64,000 bases of DNA from Sepioteuthis lessoniana (lineage: Eukaryota > Mollusca > Cephalopoda > Myopsida > Loliginidae), in assembly GCA_963585895.1 (NCBI GenBank), contig OY757904.1:8744426-8808425 (forward strand), given 5' to 3'. Within the stretch, counting starts at the first letter, position 1, and the number at the start of each line of letters is the position of its first letter. Shown here in pieces: positions 1 to 10,870 of this stretch. The position numbers and the translations under genes were made by a program. A model generated the notes under the pieces. The model did not search any database. It was not told the DNA's origin and worked only from the letters and a program-made list of their open reading frames with translations.

Positions 1-529
1 CAAACCGATAAACCTAAAGAAAGTTTTATATGCCATTAAACAAAGAAACCACATCAAGACACTTAAAAAAGGTTAGATATGCTATTACATAAAAAAACAG
101 AAACTTAAAAAAAAGGTTTGATATGCCATTAAACAAAGAGACCATAGAAACGTAAGAAAAAGGTTGATAAACCATTAGATAGATAAACCAAACAAAGAAA
201 TATAAAGAAGCCTGAAAACAGGTTTAATGTGCCATTTGGCAAAGAAACCAAACCAAGAAACCTAAAACAATTTGGTCTGCGATTAAACAAAGAAACCAAA
301 TCGATTAACTTTTTTTTAAAAGTTGGTATACCATTAAACAAAAAAATCTGCACCCAGAAGCTTAAAAAGGGTTGATATGTCATTTACTTATTCAAAAAAA
401 CAAACCAAGAAACCTAAAAAAAAAATAATTTTGGCATGCCATTAAAGAAATCAAACCAAGAAGCCAAAAGAAGGGGTTGATGTGGCATTCAACAAAGAAA
501 TGAAATCATTTTTGGTATTACTTTAAAAA
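1..529 (+). repeat. Degenerate tandem array of the SINE-A 3' tail
   Basis: About nine degenerate units of roughly 45-65 bp, each with the core GATATGCCATTAAACAAAG followed by an A-rich 'aaaccaaaccaagaaacc' segment and an 'aaaaaggtt' lead-in. The same segment occurs once, in the same order, at the 3' end of the SINE at 58656-58893. No tRNA-like head is visible in the array, so this is the tail alone, amplified in tandem. The small reading frame on the minus strand here is a product of the repeat. The array ends where the mariner TIR at 532 begins. Confidence 0.8.
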
Positions 530-699
530 TACGTGGTGCCTTCAATAAATGTCTAGACTTTTTTTGTAGAGGCATTTAATATTGGCGTAGACTCTTGAAA
601 ATTCAGTATGTCATTGCTATACATCTTATGAGATAACTGACCAATTTTCATGATTTCAGCTCCAAATGAATACCTACAGCGGCAATTGGAATCATCATC

Positions 700-2533
700 A
701 TCATCATCATGTCATGCCGCCACTTTTCCCTATCGTTCATCGCCTCCGGGAGGTCTTCTGGACTACATCCCATATCTTCACATAGCTGCTGTATGTATGT
801 TCGAGCTGGTCGTCCTACTTTTGCTCGACCATAATTGGGGGTCCATATGAGTACATCACTTACGAGCTCGCCTCTGCTCATCCAGCAGTGTCCTGAGTGC
901 CTGGTTTGTCTAACTTGGATATTTTTCGTGATGGGAGGCAGGTGGCCGTATAGTTGGTGCTTTGTGGGGTGTTGCCTCCAGGACTTGTTTAATATTGCTA
1001 GCAACATCCTTGTGTAGTTGCCGTCTTGCTTCTTCTTCAGCCGTTTTGTTAGCGTTCAGGTTGTGCATCCATACAGCAGTATCGACACGACCGCTGCTTG
1101 GAAGAAACTGCGTTTCCTTTTATCGGTCAAGTCTGATTTCCATATGATCGATAGCTTATCGATAGCTGTCCATGCCTTCGTTAGCCGTGTGTCGATATCC
1201 TTTTCAGTTGATGAGACGCTGCTTCCGAGGTAGGTGAATTTGTCAACCAGTTTTAGAGAGGTTCCGTCTAGTGTGGAAATGTCGCCTGCTTGATTAAAGC
1301 ACATATATTCAGTTTTGTGTGCATTGACATGGTGGCCAATGCCTGCAGCGGCTCGTTCCAAACTATGCAGTAGTGTTTCGGCTTGGTTAGGTGTATTTGC
1401 TAGTAAAGCTATGTCATCGGCGTAGTCGGCGTTAATAATTACTTTTGCAGGGTACCTTCTGCTTCTTTCTTTGTCAGCTCGAAGCCGTTCTCTCGGATTT
1501 TATCGATCGACGTTCTAAGCACGTAGTCTAGACATATGATAAAGAGGTATGGGGCTAGTGTGTCCCCTTGTAGTACGCCTGCTACAATGTCGAAGTATTC
1601 TGTGTCTCCCTCTGGTGATCGTAGTTTCACTTTGGTGTTTCTATAGAGAATCATTATTGCTGCTACGGTTTCTTTTGGTAGGACGTATGCTAGTAGGATT
1701 TGTTCTATCTTTCCTCTGAGAATGGAATCGAAGGCCTTGGTAAAGTCGACAAAAAGTAATGTCGCCGGTAGGTTTTTTGCCCGTACGCCCTCGAGGATTC
1801 TACGGATGGTCAATATTTGTGAGGTCGTAGATCTATTTCTTCGGAAGCCATTTTGGTTTTTCCTAAGGAGGTTGTCGATTTTGGGTTCTATGCGGTTTCG
1901 AAGAAGGGCATTGTAAATTTTGGCTGCTATTGAAGTAAGTGTTATACCTCGGTAATTCTTGGCTAATCCGAGGTCGCCCTTTTTAGGGAAGGGGAGGATA
2001 CATCCCTTCATCCATCTGTCAATCATATTTTGATTATAGACAGCGTTACAGTGTCGGAGAAGTATGTAGTCAAATTGTCTGGTCTTCCATACCTCTGGTG
2101 GAATCTCGTCAAGCCCTGCAGCTTTCCTATTTTTAAGTTTCTTTCAGAACAGAGTCGAGTTCTTCTTGCATGAACGGTCCTTAGTGTCCAATACTAATAT
2201 TTGTGGTGATTGGTTGATGCATTACTTTCGGTGGGTTTCCTAGTAGATTTTTGAAATGTTGTTTCTATAGTTTTATTCTTTGTTGTTGGTTTGCAGCTGT
2301 TAATTTTGCTTTGGTTGTGCTCTTCCATCTACTCACTTCGTTTATTGTTTGTCAGGCTATCCTAGATTGCCTATCTTCCACTGAGTCTCTAATCTTATCT
2401 ATTTGATTTTGTATGTATTCTGTCTGTTCATTCAGATATGTGCCTGCTAATTGATCTCGTGCCTTTTTTAGGTTTATGGCATTTGTGTTTGTTGGGTTCT
2501 TCCTATAGCTTTTGGAGGCAGTTTTCACGTGTG
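700..2533 (-). pseudogene. LINE reverse transcriptase domain and C-terminal region (3' part of the ORF)
   Basis: Open blocks at 2026-1439, 1361-1056 and 1007-700 are successive parts of one reverse transcriptase. The first has the finger region (KNYRGITLTSIAAKIYN), the palm motif A block FVDFTKAFDSI, and LQGDTLAPYLF. Motif C, YADD, lies at 1424-1413, just past a one-base frameshift near 1440. Next come NAHKTEYMCFNQ, KLVDKFTYLGSSVSSTEKDIDTRL and the C-terminal block GRPARTYIQQLCEDMGCSPEDLPEAMNDREKW. The catalytic residues survive, so the element decayed recently. About 0.5 kb between 2026 and 2533 encodes the linker and is also frameshifted. Confidence 0.85.
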
Positions 2534-3071
2534 TGAAACACTATGTGGGTTGCCCGCCAAGCAGACGATTCCTTTGTCTGTTTTGGCGCGGAACCAGACA
2601 AATGGTTTTGGGACCTGAAATCTCGCTGTATCCGGAAGTGGTAACGGGACGCGAAAAGAGAGTTGGTTGGGAAAAGGAGCTCACGGCAGTTGGCGACGGG
2701 ACACGGACAGAGGCGGTCGACACGGGACAGCAGAGAGGTGAGGCAGGAGATAGGGCCGAGCGAAGAAGACCGAGCCAAGATGTCGGCACTCCTGTTGCTT
2801 TGTGGAATTTCCGCTAGTAATCCATGCTAGCGTTAGTCCATATATGCTATCGGAATTGTAGTGTTGCATACTCCCTTTCTGCACTTGAGTAACCCCAAGC
2901 ATATTGTTCGTGTTTTTTCGTTTGTTTTATTTTCTCCTGTTCCCACGATCGTATTCTTGTAGTGGCAAGAAATGTGCGTTACCCTTCTCGGAACCACTAG
3001 TTGATCACCGGCCAAGAAGTGAATGGTTAGAAGAATGATGGACGTGGGGGCCGGCGGGGGGTAACGTAACA
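2534..3071 (+). repeat. Left LTR of the non-autonomous element
   Basis: 538 bp, starting TGAAACACTATGTGG and ending GGGGGTAACGTAACA. It aligns without length change to 6924-7461. Its several overlapping short frames, repeated in the other LTR, do not look like genes. Confidence 0.88.
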
Positions 3072-3524
3072 ATGGTGCCGTTGACCAGAGAAAAAAAAAC
3101 TGATAAAAAAAAAATTGGAATTGATCGAGGAACGAGGGAGTTTAGAAGCTGACAGACGAACGGACGAAGAAGAAAGAAGAAGAAAAATGCCATAAGGACC
3201 CGCAACCAGTGAGAAAAGAAAAGGGAAAAGAAAGAACAAGAGATAGACGTGAGCAGAAAAAAAAGAAGACAAAACAAAAGCAAAGAATTTCATCCTACAC
3301 ACGAAATTACTTTAAAAAAAAAAGAAAGAAAAAAAAGGAAAGAAAGAAAGAAAAGAAAAAGAAAACGAAAGAGACAAAAAAAAAGTGGAAAAGAAAGAAA
3401 TCTACAAAGGTAGGAATACACATTCCCCCCTCCCCCACTGCACTCGAATATAAGAACACAAAAAAAAGATTTTTAGATTAAGGAAATTTTAAGATGTAGA
3501 AAAAAAAACAAGTAATCTATTTGG

Positions 3525-3560
<36 letters not shown>

Positions 3561-6500
3561 TTAACCCCTTAACTGCTGATAATTTTTGTTGTATTTTTGT
3601 TAGACGGGAAGAGAAGAATTTATTCCCTTACCCTCTACGTACACTTAGCTTGACCGTTAGTATTCAAAATGTTTGTTTGTTTTTGCCATAAAGTTTTCAT
3701 AGCATCTTTATACTTAAGTGTTAGGACCAGTGGCTTAAAAAAGAAAGTCTGTTCTGGGAAGTTTTATAGTATTTTTTTATGCTGGAAAGGTGATGTATAA
3801 CCGATTAAAAAAAAATTTTTGCTGTAAGGTTCACTGAAAGAAAAAATTGTGGTATTTTAAAACCCCAGAGAAAGGGAAGATGAAACGAAAAATAAGAGAG
3901 AGAGTGAGATCGCTAAGCTAGGTTAAAATCGACTGGTCAAAGTAGGATCGTTCCGAGTGCAGAGGGTAGAGGGGGAGGAAAGCTTCTACCACAAAAACAA
4001 AAAATGGAAAATTAAAAAAAAAAAATGTGTCACGTGATATCCCACTGAAACTATGGAAGTGGGATGACTGCTATCCTCTCGTTTGAATTAACAATAGCAA
4101 GCCGTCAGAGAATGACCGTTAAGGCATGATAGTAAATTAGGGCAAGCTATCTGTACTGAGTAACCTGACTTGGGTGACATCTAGTAGCCCTAAGAAATCG
4201 CCCGACCAGGGGGAGGAAGAGAGAAGCCAAGTGATTGGCTGGGACCCTAAAACGGAAGTGGCACCTTCTTCCCGTCAGCGAAAAAACGAAAAGAAAAAGT
4301 TTAGTTTTTGGACATGGTTCGTAGGAGACAGAACCAAAAGCCAAGTACTCCGGGTGAAGAAGGCGAAAAAATATCTGCGAGACACGAAGAAACCATTTTC
4401 TTCAAGCCAGTGTTAAAAATAGCCTAAAGTCTATTAGCCCGTAAAAGAAGAAAGATTCTCCAGTGGAACCCCATCGAAAAATAAAATAAGTAACTTTGGG
4501 ACTATTTCTCCTTATACCCAATTTTATATACCACTCTCTCTCTCACTCTCTCAATTTGAAGAAAAACGAAAGAACAGAAAAGAAGAAAGACATTTATGTT
4601 CATGGACTGTTCAATTATTATATATTTTGACACTTTGAAGGTGTATATAATTGTAGTAAAAGATTCATGTTTTTTAATGTTACCACGTGGTCTTAAGTTG
4701 TTGTTTATGGCGTCTGCTACGAATTTGTTATTTTCATGCTTCCTTTTCAGTTTTTGTTCGCCTTATGTTATCTTGCTTAAAATTGTCCTATAAATTCCTT
4801 AAGATATCACACGGGAAACCGGAATTGCCGACTACTATAATTAATATCATTACGACTAAACCTATAGGTCCATATCTTCCATTGTGTAGGGGAGGAAGTT
4901 TAGTGGCCTTGGTGGGTGTGTGTATAGTGTGAAATTTGGAACCCCTTGCCAGCGGCGGTCAGTCTAGCCCTAAATTTATCCCTCACGTAATATGCCAGTT
5001 CTTATATGCCTGAGGAAAAAACTCTGGACGAGGACTTATTCTATAAGGGATCAAGTGCCAACCTGCCACGTCTTCACACGTGCAAAAATAAAGTCCCGTT
5101 TTGAGATTTTAGTCAATTTGCCGTTACAAATGGAAAATTTAAACGAGGGAAGAGAGATAAGAATAGATAAAGAAATGATAAAAAGAAAATGTAAAATTGA
5201 AAAAAATGGCGGAAAATTTGAACAAAGAAAGAGAAGGAAGAACAGATAAAGTCATAAAAAAAAATCAGAGAACGAAAAGAGAAAGAAAGAGAGATTGCTA
5301 AGGAATTTTTGTCAGTGCATCCATGCCTGTCTCAGATATAAAAAAAAAAAAAAGGAGGAAAAGAATAAGTAAACTTTTGATTTTAAGAAGAAAAGAAAGT
5401 TTTCGTTTTTCGTTTTTTTATGTCGACTTAAAAAGAAAAACGATTGGAAGCAAATGCTGTCACCTCCAACCATCCACCCAACCCAGATTCCCCCTGAGAG
5501 AGGGAAGAAGTTAAGTGGACAGGAGAGAAGGAAAGAAAGAAGCAAAGAGAAATGGTGGATGCGTGACAGAGATTCTTTTGGCAATTGAAATTATTTTATT
5601 TTTATTTGTCTGTGAATTGTTTATTATTAATTTTTTTTGTTGTTTAATTTGTGTGGATTTTTTTTTGCTATCCTTTGTTTTTTTGTTTTCTTGTTATACT
5701 TTACCTTGTTTTTGTTTTTTGTTTTTTTGTTAATTTTGGGGGATTGAGCTTGCCTTGTCATTTGCTTTGTTGTTTATTGTTATTTGTTTTTTTGTTTTTT
5801 TCTTCGTGGATTTTCTGTTGTTTTTTTTTTGTTTGTAAGTTTAATTGCTCTTGGCACTTCTTCACTTCGTCTGGTCATGTCCCCCTGGTGGGTTGGTTGC
5901 ACAGCGCCCCGTTTCGAGGACAGGTATCGAAGGGTAGTAAGTTATACAATTGATGATTTGGGAAAGCGAGTGGCCTGAATGACACGAATTGATGGATATG
6001 GTACTTTGAAGAAACGGTTGACGATGGGTTGGGAGTTCGTTGCCTGGACGTGGGGCGGTGTCCGGTTTCTCCTCCCCCTGGCTGGTCATGGCTGGACGAT
6101 CTGGGAGATGGTGTCAATTGCTTTGTTTTTTGTCTTTTTCTTATCTTTTGAAAATCCATAGGGATTGCTGGCAAGGTGCTGGAATGGAAAAAAGGTTCCT
6201 TGCTCAACTGTTGCTGGGTTGGCAGGTGAATTCCACAGTGCTTTCCGAAACATTATTCCTGTTACGACACCGATCGAACTGCGGAGATTACTGATGCTCC
6301 CACGTCGTAAGGAAAGGAGAGAGACAAGTCCAAAAATACTCCTGAATTGTTGGGTAGGGGTGGTTAAAATTCCACTGTGTTCTGATGGGTTGGAGAATGG
6401 GGCGAAATGTTCGAAAATTGAGTAACGTTGGAGGTGAATGGAAAAGTCCTCCTGAAATCGTTGGGTAGGGGTGGTTAAAATTCCCCGGTGTTCTGTTGGG

Positions 6501-6923
6501 TGGGGGTAGGGCAAATTGAAAGAGAATCGAATGATGGTGGAGGTGAATCGGGAAATCCTCCTGGAATAATGAATAGGGATGAGTCAGGAGACCCCAAAAT
6601 TGTTCACAGGAGAGCATAGTGGAAGAGCTGAATCCAGCAATACTTTTTTATGTGTATGATGATATGGTAAGGGGGTGAGTGATCCCAACCACTTTAGTGC
6701 AGTTTTGCTATGTTATTTATTATTTTTTTAAGGGACGACCGAACCCCTTTAAAATTTTGTAATTTTGGTTGTTACTGCCTGTAAATGTTTTTGTTTTTTT
6801 TGCTTGTTGCTTAATTGTTATTTTGTTTTCTCTGCGAATGAGTTGAGATCCATAATGTCTTATTGTTGTTAAATTGTGTTGTAATTTATTGTGAATAAAT
6901 GACAAGGGTAAGAGGGGGTTGTA
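3072..6923 (+). other. Interior of the non-autonomous LTR element
   Basis: A TGGTGCCGTTGACC primer-site candidate starts at 3073. The next 500 bp is strongly purine-rich and gives a lysine-rich pseudo-frame at 3209-3481 that I judge to be low complexity. A (GT)n tract lies at 3531-3556. The 5600-5870 segment is T-rich. I see no zinc knuckle, protease DSG/DTG, RT YxDD or integrase motif in any frame. The last third holds a tandem repeat, annotated separately. Confidence 0.6.
6210..6615 (+). repeat. Imperfect ~109-bp tandem repeat within the LTR element interior
   Basis: Three clear units and probably a fourth, decayed one share the blocks TCCTCCTGAA, TTGTTGGGTAGGGGTGG, TTAAAATTCC and TGTTCTG.TGGGT. 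Unit starts are near 6337, 6446 and 6555, with a weaker match near 6215. Reading frames across it repeat on the minus strand, but this follows from the tandem structure. Confidence 0.7.
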
Positions 6924-7461
6924 TGTAACACTATGTGGATGGCCCGCCCAGCAGACGATTCCTTTGTCTGTTTTGGCGCGGAACCAGACAAAGGGTTTTG
7001 GGACCTGAAATCTCGCTGTATCCGGAAGTGGTAACGGGACGCGAAAAGAGAGTTGGTTGGGAAAAGGAGCTCACAGCAGTTGGCGACGGGACATGGACAG
7101 AGGCGGTCGACACGGGACAGCAGAGAGGCGAGGCAGGAGATAGGGCCGAGCGAAGAAGACCGAGCCAAGATGTCGGCACTCCTGTTGCTTTGTGGAATTT
7201 CCGCTAGTAATCCATGCTAGCGTTAGTCCATATATACTATCGGAATTGTAGTGTTGCATACTCCCTTTCTGCACTTGAGTAACCCCAAGCATATTGTTCG
7301 TGTTTGTTCGTTTGTTTTATTTTCTCCTGTCCCCTCGATCGTATTCTTGTAGTGGCAAGAAATATGCGTTACCCCTCTCGGAACCACTAGTTAATCACCG
7401 GCCAAAAAGTGAGTGGTTAGAAGAATGATGGACGTGGGGGCCGACATGGGGTAACGTAACA
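6924..7461 (+). repeat. Right LTR of the non-autonomous element
   Basis: 538 bp, starting TGTAACACTATGTGG and ending TGGGGTAACGTAACA, followed at once by the TGTG duplication and the resumed LINE sequence (CACGTTTTTCTC). Confidence 0.88.
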
Positions 7462-7465
7462 TGTG

Positions 7466-8448
7466 CACGTTTTTCTCTAACCGCTAACGTTTCCCATGGG
7501 ACTCTATGTTTAGTTCTAGGTTTTGTTGGAATACACTTCTCTGCCGCCTCTTGGTGCGCATTGACGAAATTCTCATATTCGTCATTTGGGGTACCTTTTT
7601 CTGTCTTCTCTTGTAATGTCTTGAATCTGTTTCTTAATTCTAAAACATATTTATCTCTAATATCTCTGTTGTTAAGAAGGACCTAGTCGTAGTGTTTGGT
7701 GGTCGCTATTCGTGTGGCGTTTCTTCGTAGGCTTAGTCCAATCTTTGCTGTGACTATTCGGTGATCGGAGGATACACCCTCGAAAGAGGAGTATGCCTCG
7801 CAATTCATCCCGCTATTTTTCCATTTCTTGTTTATTAGGACGTAGTCTATCTGTTCTTTACTATTGTTCGTGTAGGTGTAGATCCATAGTTTTCCCTTCC
7901 TTTTTTCATAGTTTCTGTTGAGGCATGTTAATCTATTTTCCATCATGAATTCTGTTTGATGTTGTCCATTCCTATTTGATGTGTTGTGAAAGCTGTATCT
8001 GTTGTTTCCGTTTTTCCCGATTTGGGCATTCATATCTCCGCCAATGACTAGTACGTTGTGTTTCGGTATGCTACGTACTAGAGAGGATAGCTCATCGTAG
8101 AAGGCGTCTAGTTCAGTTTCCTCACTAACATTGGTAGGGCTGTAGCAGGAGATGATTGATGCTCTGGGATTGCCATTAATGTCGCTGTCATCATCCTAGG
8201 TTTTATTCTCTCGATGCTATTAAGTGTTTTTAACGCTCTAGGACCTATAAGCATTCCTACTCCTTCTACTGTGGCATTGTTTTTCCATGCTGATACAGTT
8301 GCTAACGTCCATCCATTGCCAGTATCGTGATATTTGATGTCTTCCGTATTCGTGTATGAATTATGTCTATCTTATGCTCGACGGTCGATGGAGTCAATTC
8401 TGGTTGTTGACCTATTCTATTTAAAGTTCAAACGTTAAATTTTGCCAT
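7466..8448 (-). pseudogene. LINE endonuclease domain (5' part of the ORF)
   Basis: The likely start is an ATG at 8448-8446 on the minus strand, opening MAKFNV and followed at once by a stop where relatives read Arg. Downstream, blocks typical of the exonuclease-endonuclease-phosphatase fold of RTE LINEs are visible: EHKIDI, a block reading NGWTLATVSAW, GVGMLIGP.ALKTLNSIERI, then MNAQIGKNGNN (DxNA-type motif), KEQIDYVLINKKWKN, and the catalytic SDHRIV at about 7769-7752. In the host cell this domain nicks target DNA to start target-primed reverse transcription. The longest open stretch is 7683-8033. Stops and frameshifts elsewhere make it a pseudogene. It is cut off from the RT half by the LTR element. 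Confidence 0.8.
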
Positions 8449-9175
8449 TTGTATTGTTTGTTTGCATTTTAGTAATTTTTGTTGTTTGAACTCTGTAGCT
8501 GATTTTTCGAACACTGAGGCCAGGGCTCCAACCTCAGCAGGACGCGCCCCTTTTTTTACCCGCGCGAAGAGCGATGCAGTTTATGTATGCGGTTTGAGTG
8601 TGGGTCATGGTTATCTTTCGATGGCAGTTTTTTTTTTATTCCCATTTATAGAAGCCACTCTTATAGATGAGCAGCAGTAGTTCTCCGATCGAACTGATGA
8701 TCCTGGACGTTGAGCCAATGTCTCACAGGTCCAGGACCAGGTGAGGCATCTATCATGCTGCTTTCCATGTGTACGCGAAAAAGAAAGGGGTGAGGGTCAT
8801 TACAGGTAAGTTTTAACTTAGTTAAAGCCCTAGACTAATGTATAGTTATAAGAGATTTATGTTTATTTTCACTTGTCTTCTGATGTTGGCCATGGCGGGG
8901 TTTTTTTTGGTGTTAAAAACAACTATGGGGTGACGAAAAACAGTGGGCATTCGAAGGTTTTAGAAGACTTTCAGAAACAATGTTTGCTAACATATGGGAG
9001 CAGAAATCATATATTCAATTGGGGTTTATGGTTAAAAACTGTCTTTGTATTTAAAATGCACTAAACAAGCAGCGTTTTACAAAGAATAAACAGCATACAT
9101 TTGGAATACACCCTACTAAAACCTGATTGTCACGGCTGGTGAATTTCAAAAATCCAATCTGGACGTGAGGACACT

Positions 9176-9815
9176 TTAGAAGAACGATATGCAATAAAAT
9201 TGTGTTTTAAACTTGGAAAAAATGATGCCACAGAAACGTATGGAATGCTTCAGACTGCTTTTCGACCATCTTGCATGAATCGAGCATCAGTTTTTGAGTG
9301 GCATAAGAGAGTCAAGGAAGGCAGGGAGTCTGTGAGGGGTGATGAGAGGTGTGGGAGGATAAGGAAGTCAATACACCAGAGTTGATTAGCCAAAGGGTTA
9401 AGGTTAGGGTTACAATGTTGAGGTTTTAAGGGAGTTCAGGAAGAGATTCCGTCGGAAGAGGCCAGCACTCTTCCAATTGGGTCGATGACATTTCCACCAG
9501 GACAATGCACCAGTCCACAATTCGATCCTTGTCACAGACTATTTGATCAAGATGGGCATCAAGACAGTTCTTCAGCCTCCCTATAGTCCATACCTTGCTC
9601 CCTGTGACTTTTGGTTTTCCCTATGCTCAGAGGCTGTCTTTATGAGACAATTGAGGAGATGAATGAGGCTTTGACGAAGGTCATTGACACGATCACACGA
9701 GAGGACTTCCATGGGGTCTTCCAGAAGTTGATAGAATGGTACAACAAGTGCATTGCAGCAGAAGGAGATTTCTTCGAAAGGGACAAGAGTTTCATGTGTA
9801 TACTATCAATAAAAG
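9176..9815 (+). pseudogene. Mariner transposase remnant, internally deleted and frameshifted
   Basis: Two coding blocks remain. The first (about 9176-9385) reads like the N-terminal helix-turn-helix region of a mariner transposase (EERYAIK, then ETYGMLQ.AF, then SVFEWHKR.KEGRESV). The second, after the GGTTAGGGTTAC junction near 9405-9415, matches the second half of the catalytic domain: HFHQDN carries one catalytic Asp, YSP.LAPCDFW leads to the last Asp region, and the C-terminal end reads TREDFHGVFQKLIEWYNKCIAAEGDFFE. The stretch that should hold the first catalytic Asp is absent, and the two blocks are out of frame. It cannot encode an active enzyme. The same structure recurs in the other mariner copies in this window. 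Confidence 0.8.
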
Positions 9816-10079
9816 CACCCGTACGAAACAAGTCTGGAAACTTATTTAATGATCTTCGTATCTCACTTGCCTAGAGGAGTTTTAGAAACATATTATTATT
9901 ATAGTATTTTTATTTTACAAATTATTTCATGGGAAAAGATTACAAAATGCTTGAAAGTATTCGTAGAGGAAATATTCCTTGAAACATTTGTCCCATAATT
10001 TGGTTGGTTGGTTGGTTGGTTGGTTGAATTTTAAGGCGTATCAATCCATGTTTGGATTTAAAGGCTTATAAATCCATCA

Positions 10080-10081
<2 letters not shown>

Positions 10082-10120
<39 letters not shown>
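10082..10120. repeat. (TA)n microsatellite
   Basis: Uninterrupted TA dinucleotides running into a short GTGTG tract. It abuts a LINE fragment. Confidence 0.95.
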
Positions 10121-10123
<3 letters not shown>

Positions 10124-10132
10124 TGTGTGTGG

Positions 10133-10265
10133 CTGGTCGGGTGTTGCCTTCAGGACTTGTTCAATATTTCTCGCAACATTCTTGTGTAATTGCCGTCTAA
10201 CTTCTTCTCCAGCCATTTTGTTAGCGTCCAAGTAGCGCAACCATAATACAGTATCGACACTACCG
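10133..10265 (-). mobile_element. RTE-type LINE fragment (C-terminal RT region)
   Basis: The sequence GGTGTTGCCTTCAGGACTTG through AGTATCGACACTACCGC matches 960-1095 of the LINE at 693-9100 in the same orientation. Both ends are abrupt: no (GAT)n tail and no clear duplication. Confidence 0.8.
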
Positions 10266-10529
10266 CAGTAAGTTACCTATTTTTTTTTAATACAAAAAAC
10301 TGGAAATATGAGTATAAAATAGGCCTCAGCAACTTTTTCGCCTCAACTTGTTTATTATGTACGTTTTATGATAAGTAAAATCTATAAATAAGTCTGAGTA
10401 TGTGGTGAAAATATCCCACCTCCCTAAAAGAACAAGCATTATTTCCCTTCATTCATATTTGAGAAGTATAAAACGAAAATTGTTAAATCCCTTTCAAAAA
10501 AGCTATCCCTTGCGTGCCATACGTTCGTC

Positions 10530-10870
10530 GCGATTGGACTGTATAAAACGTGTTAAAAAAAGTATCGAGATTGAAGCTGTACCAAGATAGAAATGAAACA
10601 TTGATTTCCTTCAAAATACGAGCCGTGTTCAAAAAGCATTGAGACTGAAACTGTATATCCTGAGAAACGTAAATTTTCTTCAAAATGCAAAGTATACTCA
10701 AAAAGTATTGAAACTGAATTGGTATTGACCAACACAAAAACGAACAATAAATAAAACATCAATTCTCTTTTAAATATTTCCCTTGACATTCAATGCATTT
10801 CTTCCAGGGACTTTTCATTGGTTAAAGCACCTCTGAAACTCCACTTTTGATATATTGCTGTCATTCTCCT
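10530..10870 (-). pseudogene. Degenerate mariner C-terminal end with tandemly repeated terminal segment
   Basis: On the minus strand 10860-10760 reads like the C-terminal end of a mariner-type transposase (ALTNEKS..KCIECQGKYLKE, with frame breaks). A very similar end lies at 63060-63180. Beyond it the motif CAAAAAGTATTGAAACTGAA recurs three times (near 10552, 10630 and 10697) with a spacing of about 70 bp, each followed by a related segment. That motif is typical of mariner terminal repeats, so the end of the element seems to have been amplified in tandem. No left half of the transposase is visible. Confidence 0.45.

Larger units (their letters stand above)
2534..7461 (+). mobile_element. Non-autonomous LTR retrotransposon (large, no gag/pol) inside the LINE
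   Basis: Two 538-bp direct repeats (2534-3071 and 6924-7461) bound a 3852-bp interior. Each repeat begins TG and ends GTAACGTAACA. The flanks are TGTG on both sides (2530-2533 and 7462-7465), a 4-bp target-site duplication. A TGG-starting primer-site candidate follows the left repeat at 3073, and a purine tract AAGGGTAAGAGGGGG (6904-6918) precedes the right repeat, which gives plus orientation. No reading frame inside resembles gag, protease, reverse transcriptase or integrase. This fits a LARD-like derivative moved by another element's proteins. By eye the two repeats differ at about 20 sites (near 96% identity). Confidence 0.85.
693..9100 (-). mobile_element. Near full-length RTE-type LINE, minus strand, split by an LTR element
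   Basis: Read on the minus strand, the element starts near 9100. It has about 0.65 kb of 5' leader, one frame encoding an apurinic-type endonuclease then a reverse transcriptase, and ends in (GAT)n at 693-710. It lies between two TTGGAAT copies (686-692 and 9101-9107), a 7-bp target-site duplication inside a mariner. Subtracting the LTR element at 2534-7461 leaves about 3.5 kb, the usual size of RTE-clade elements, which also have short 3' UTRs ending in short tandem repeats. The clade call rests on this architecture and remembered family traits, not a search. Confidence 0.85.
532..9858 (+). mobile_element. Internally deleted mariner, split by a LINE (segments 532-692 and 9101-9858)
   Basis: The left part has a mariner terminal repeat (GGTGCCTTCAATAAATGTCTAGAC) and the leader seen in the other copies. 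It stops at TTGGAAT (686-692), where an ATC-rich LINE 3' end begins. The same mariner resumes at 9101 with TTGGAATACACC and continues to the right terminal repeat ending at 9858. TA dinucleotides flank both outer ends (530-531 and 9859-9860), so the two parts are one copy. Without the LINE the element is about 0.9 kb, shorter than the usual 1.3 kb of mariners, because of the internal deletion shared with the other copies here. Confidence 0.85.

Noticed and set aside
2512..2817. A ~100-residue open frame, repeated almost identically at 6935-7207.
   Set aside because: Both lie within the two LTRs of one element; duplication explains their similarity and no domain is visible.
3209..3481. Lysine-rich 90-residue frame that could suggest a nuclear protein.
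   Set aside because: It is a purine-rich low-complexity tract inside the LTR element interior.
5651..5953. Hydrophobic frame resembling a membrane protein.
   Set aside because: It follows a T-rich tract; Phe/Leu/Cys content comes from composition, with no signal or domain.
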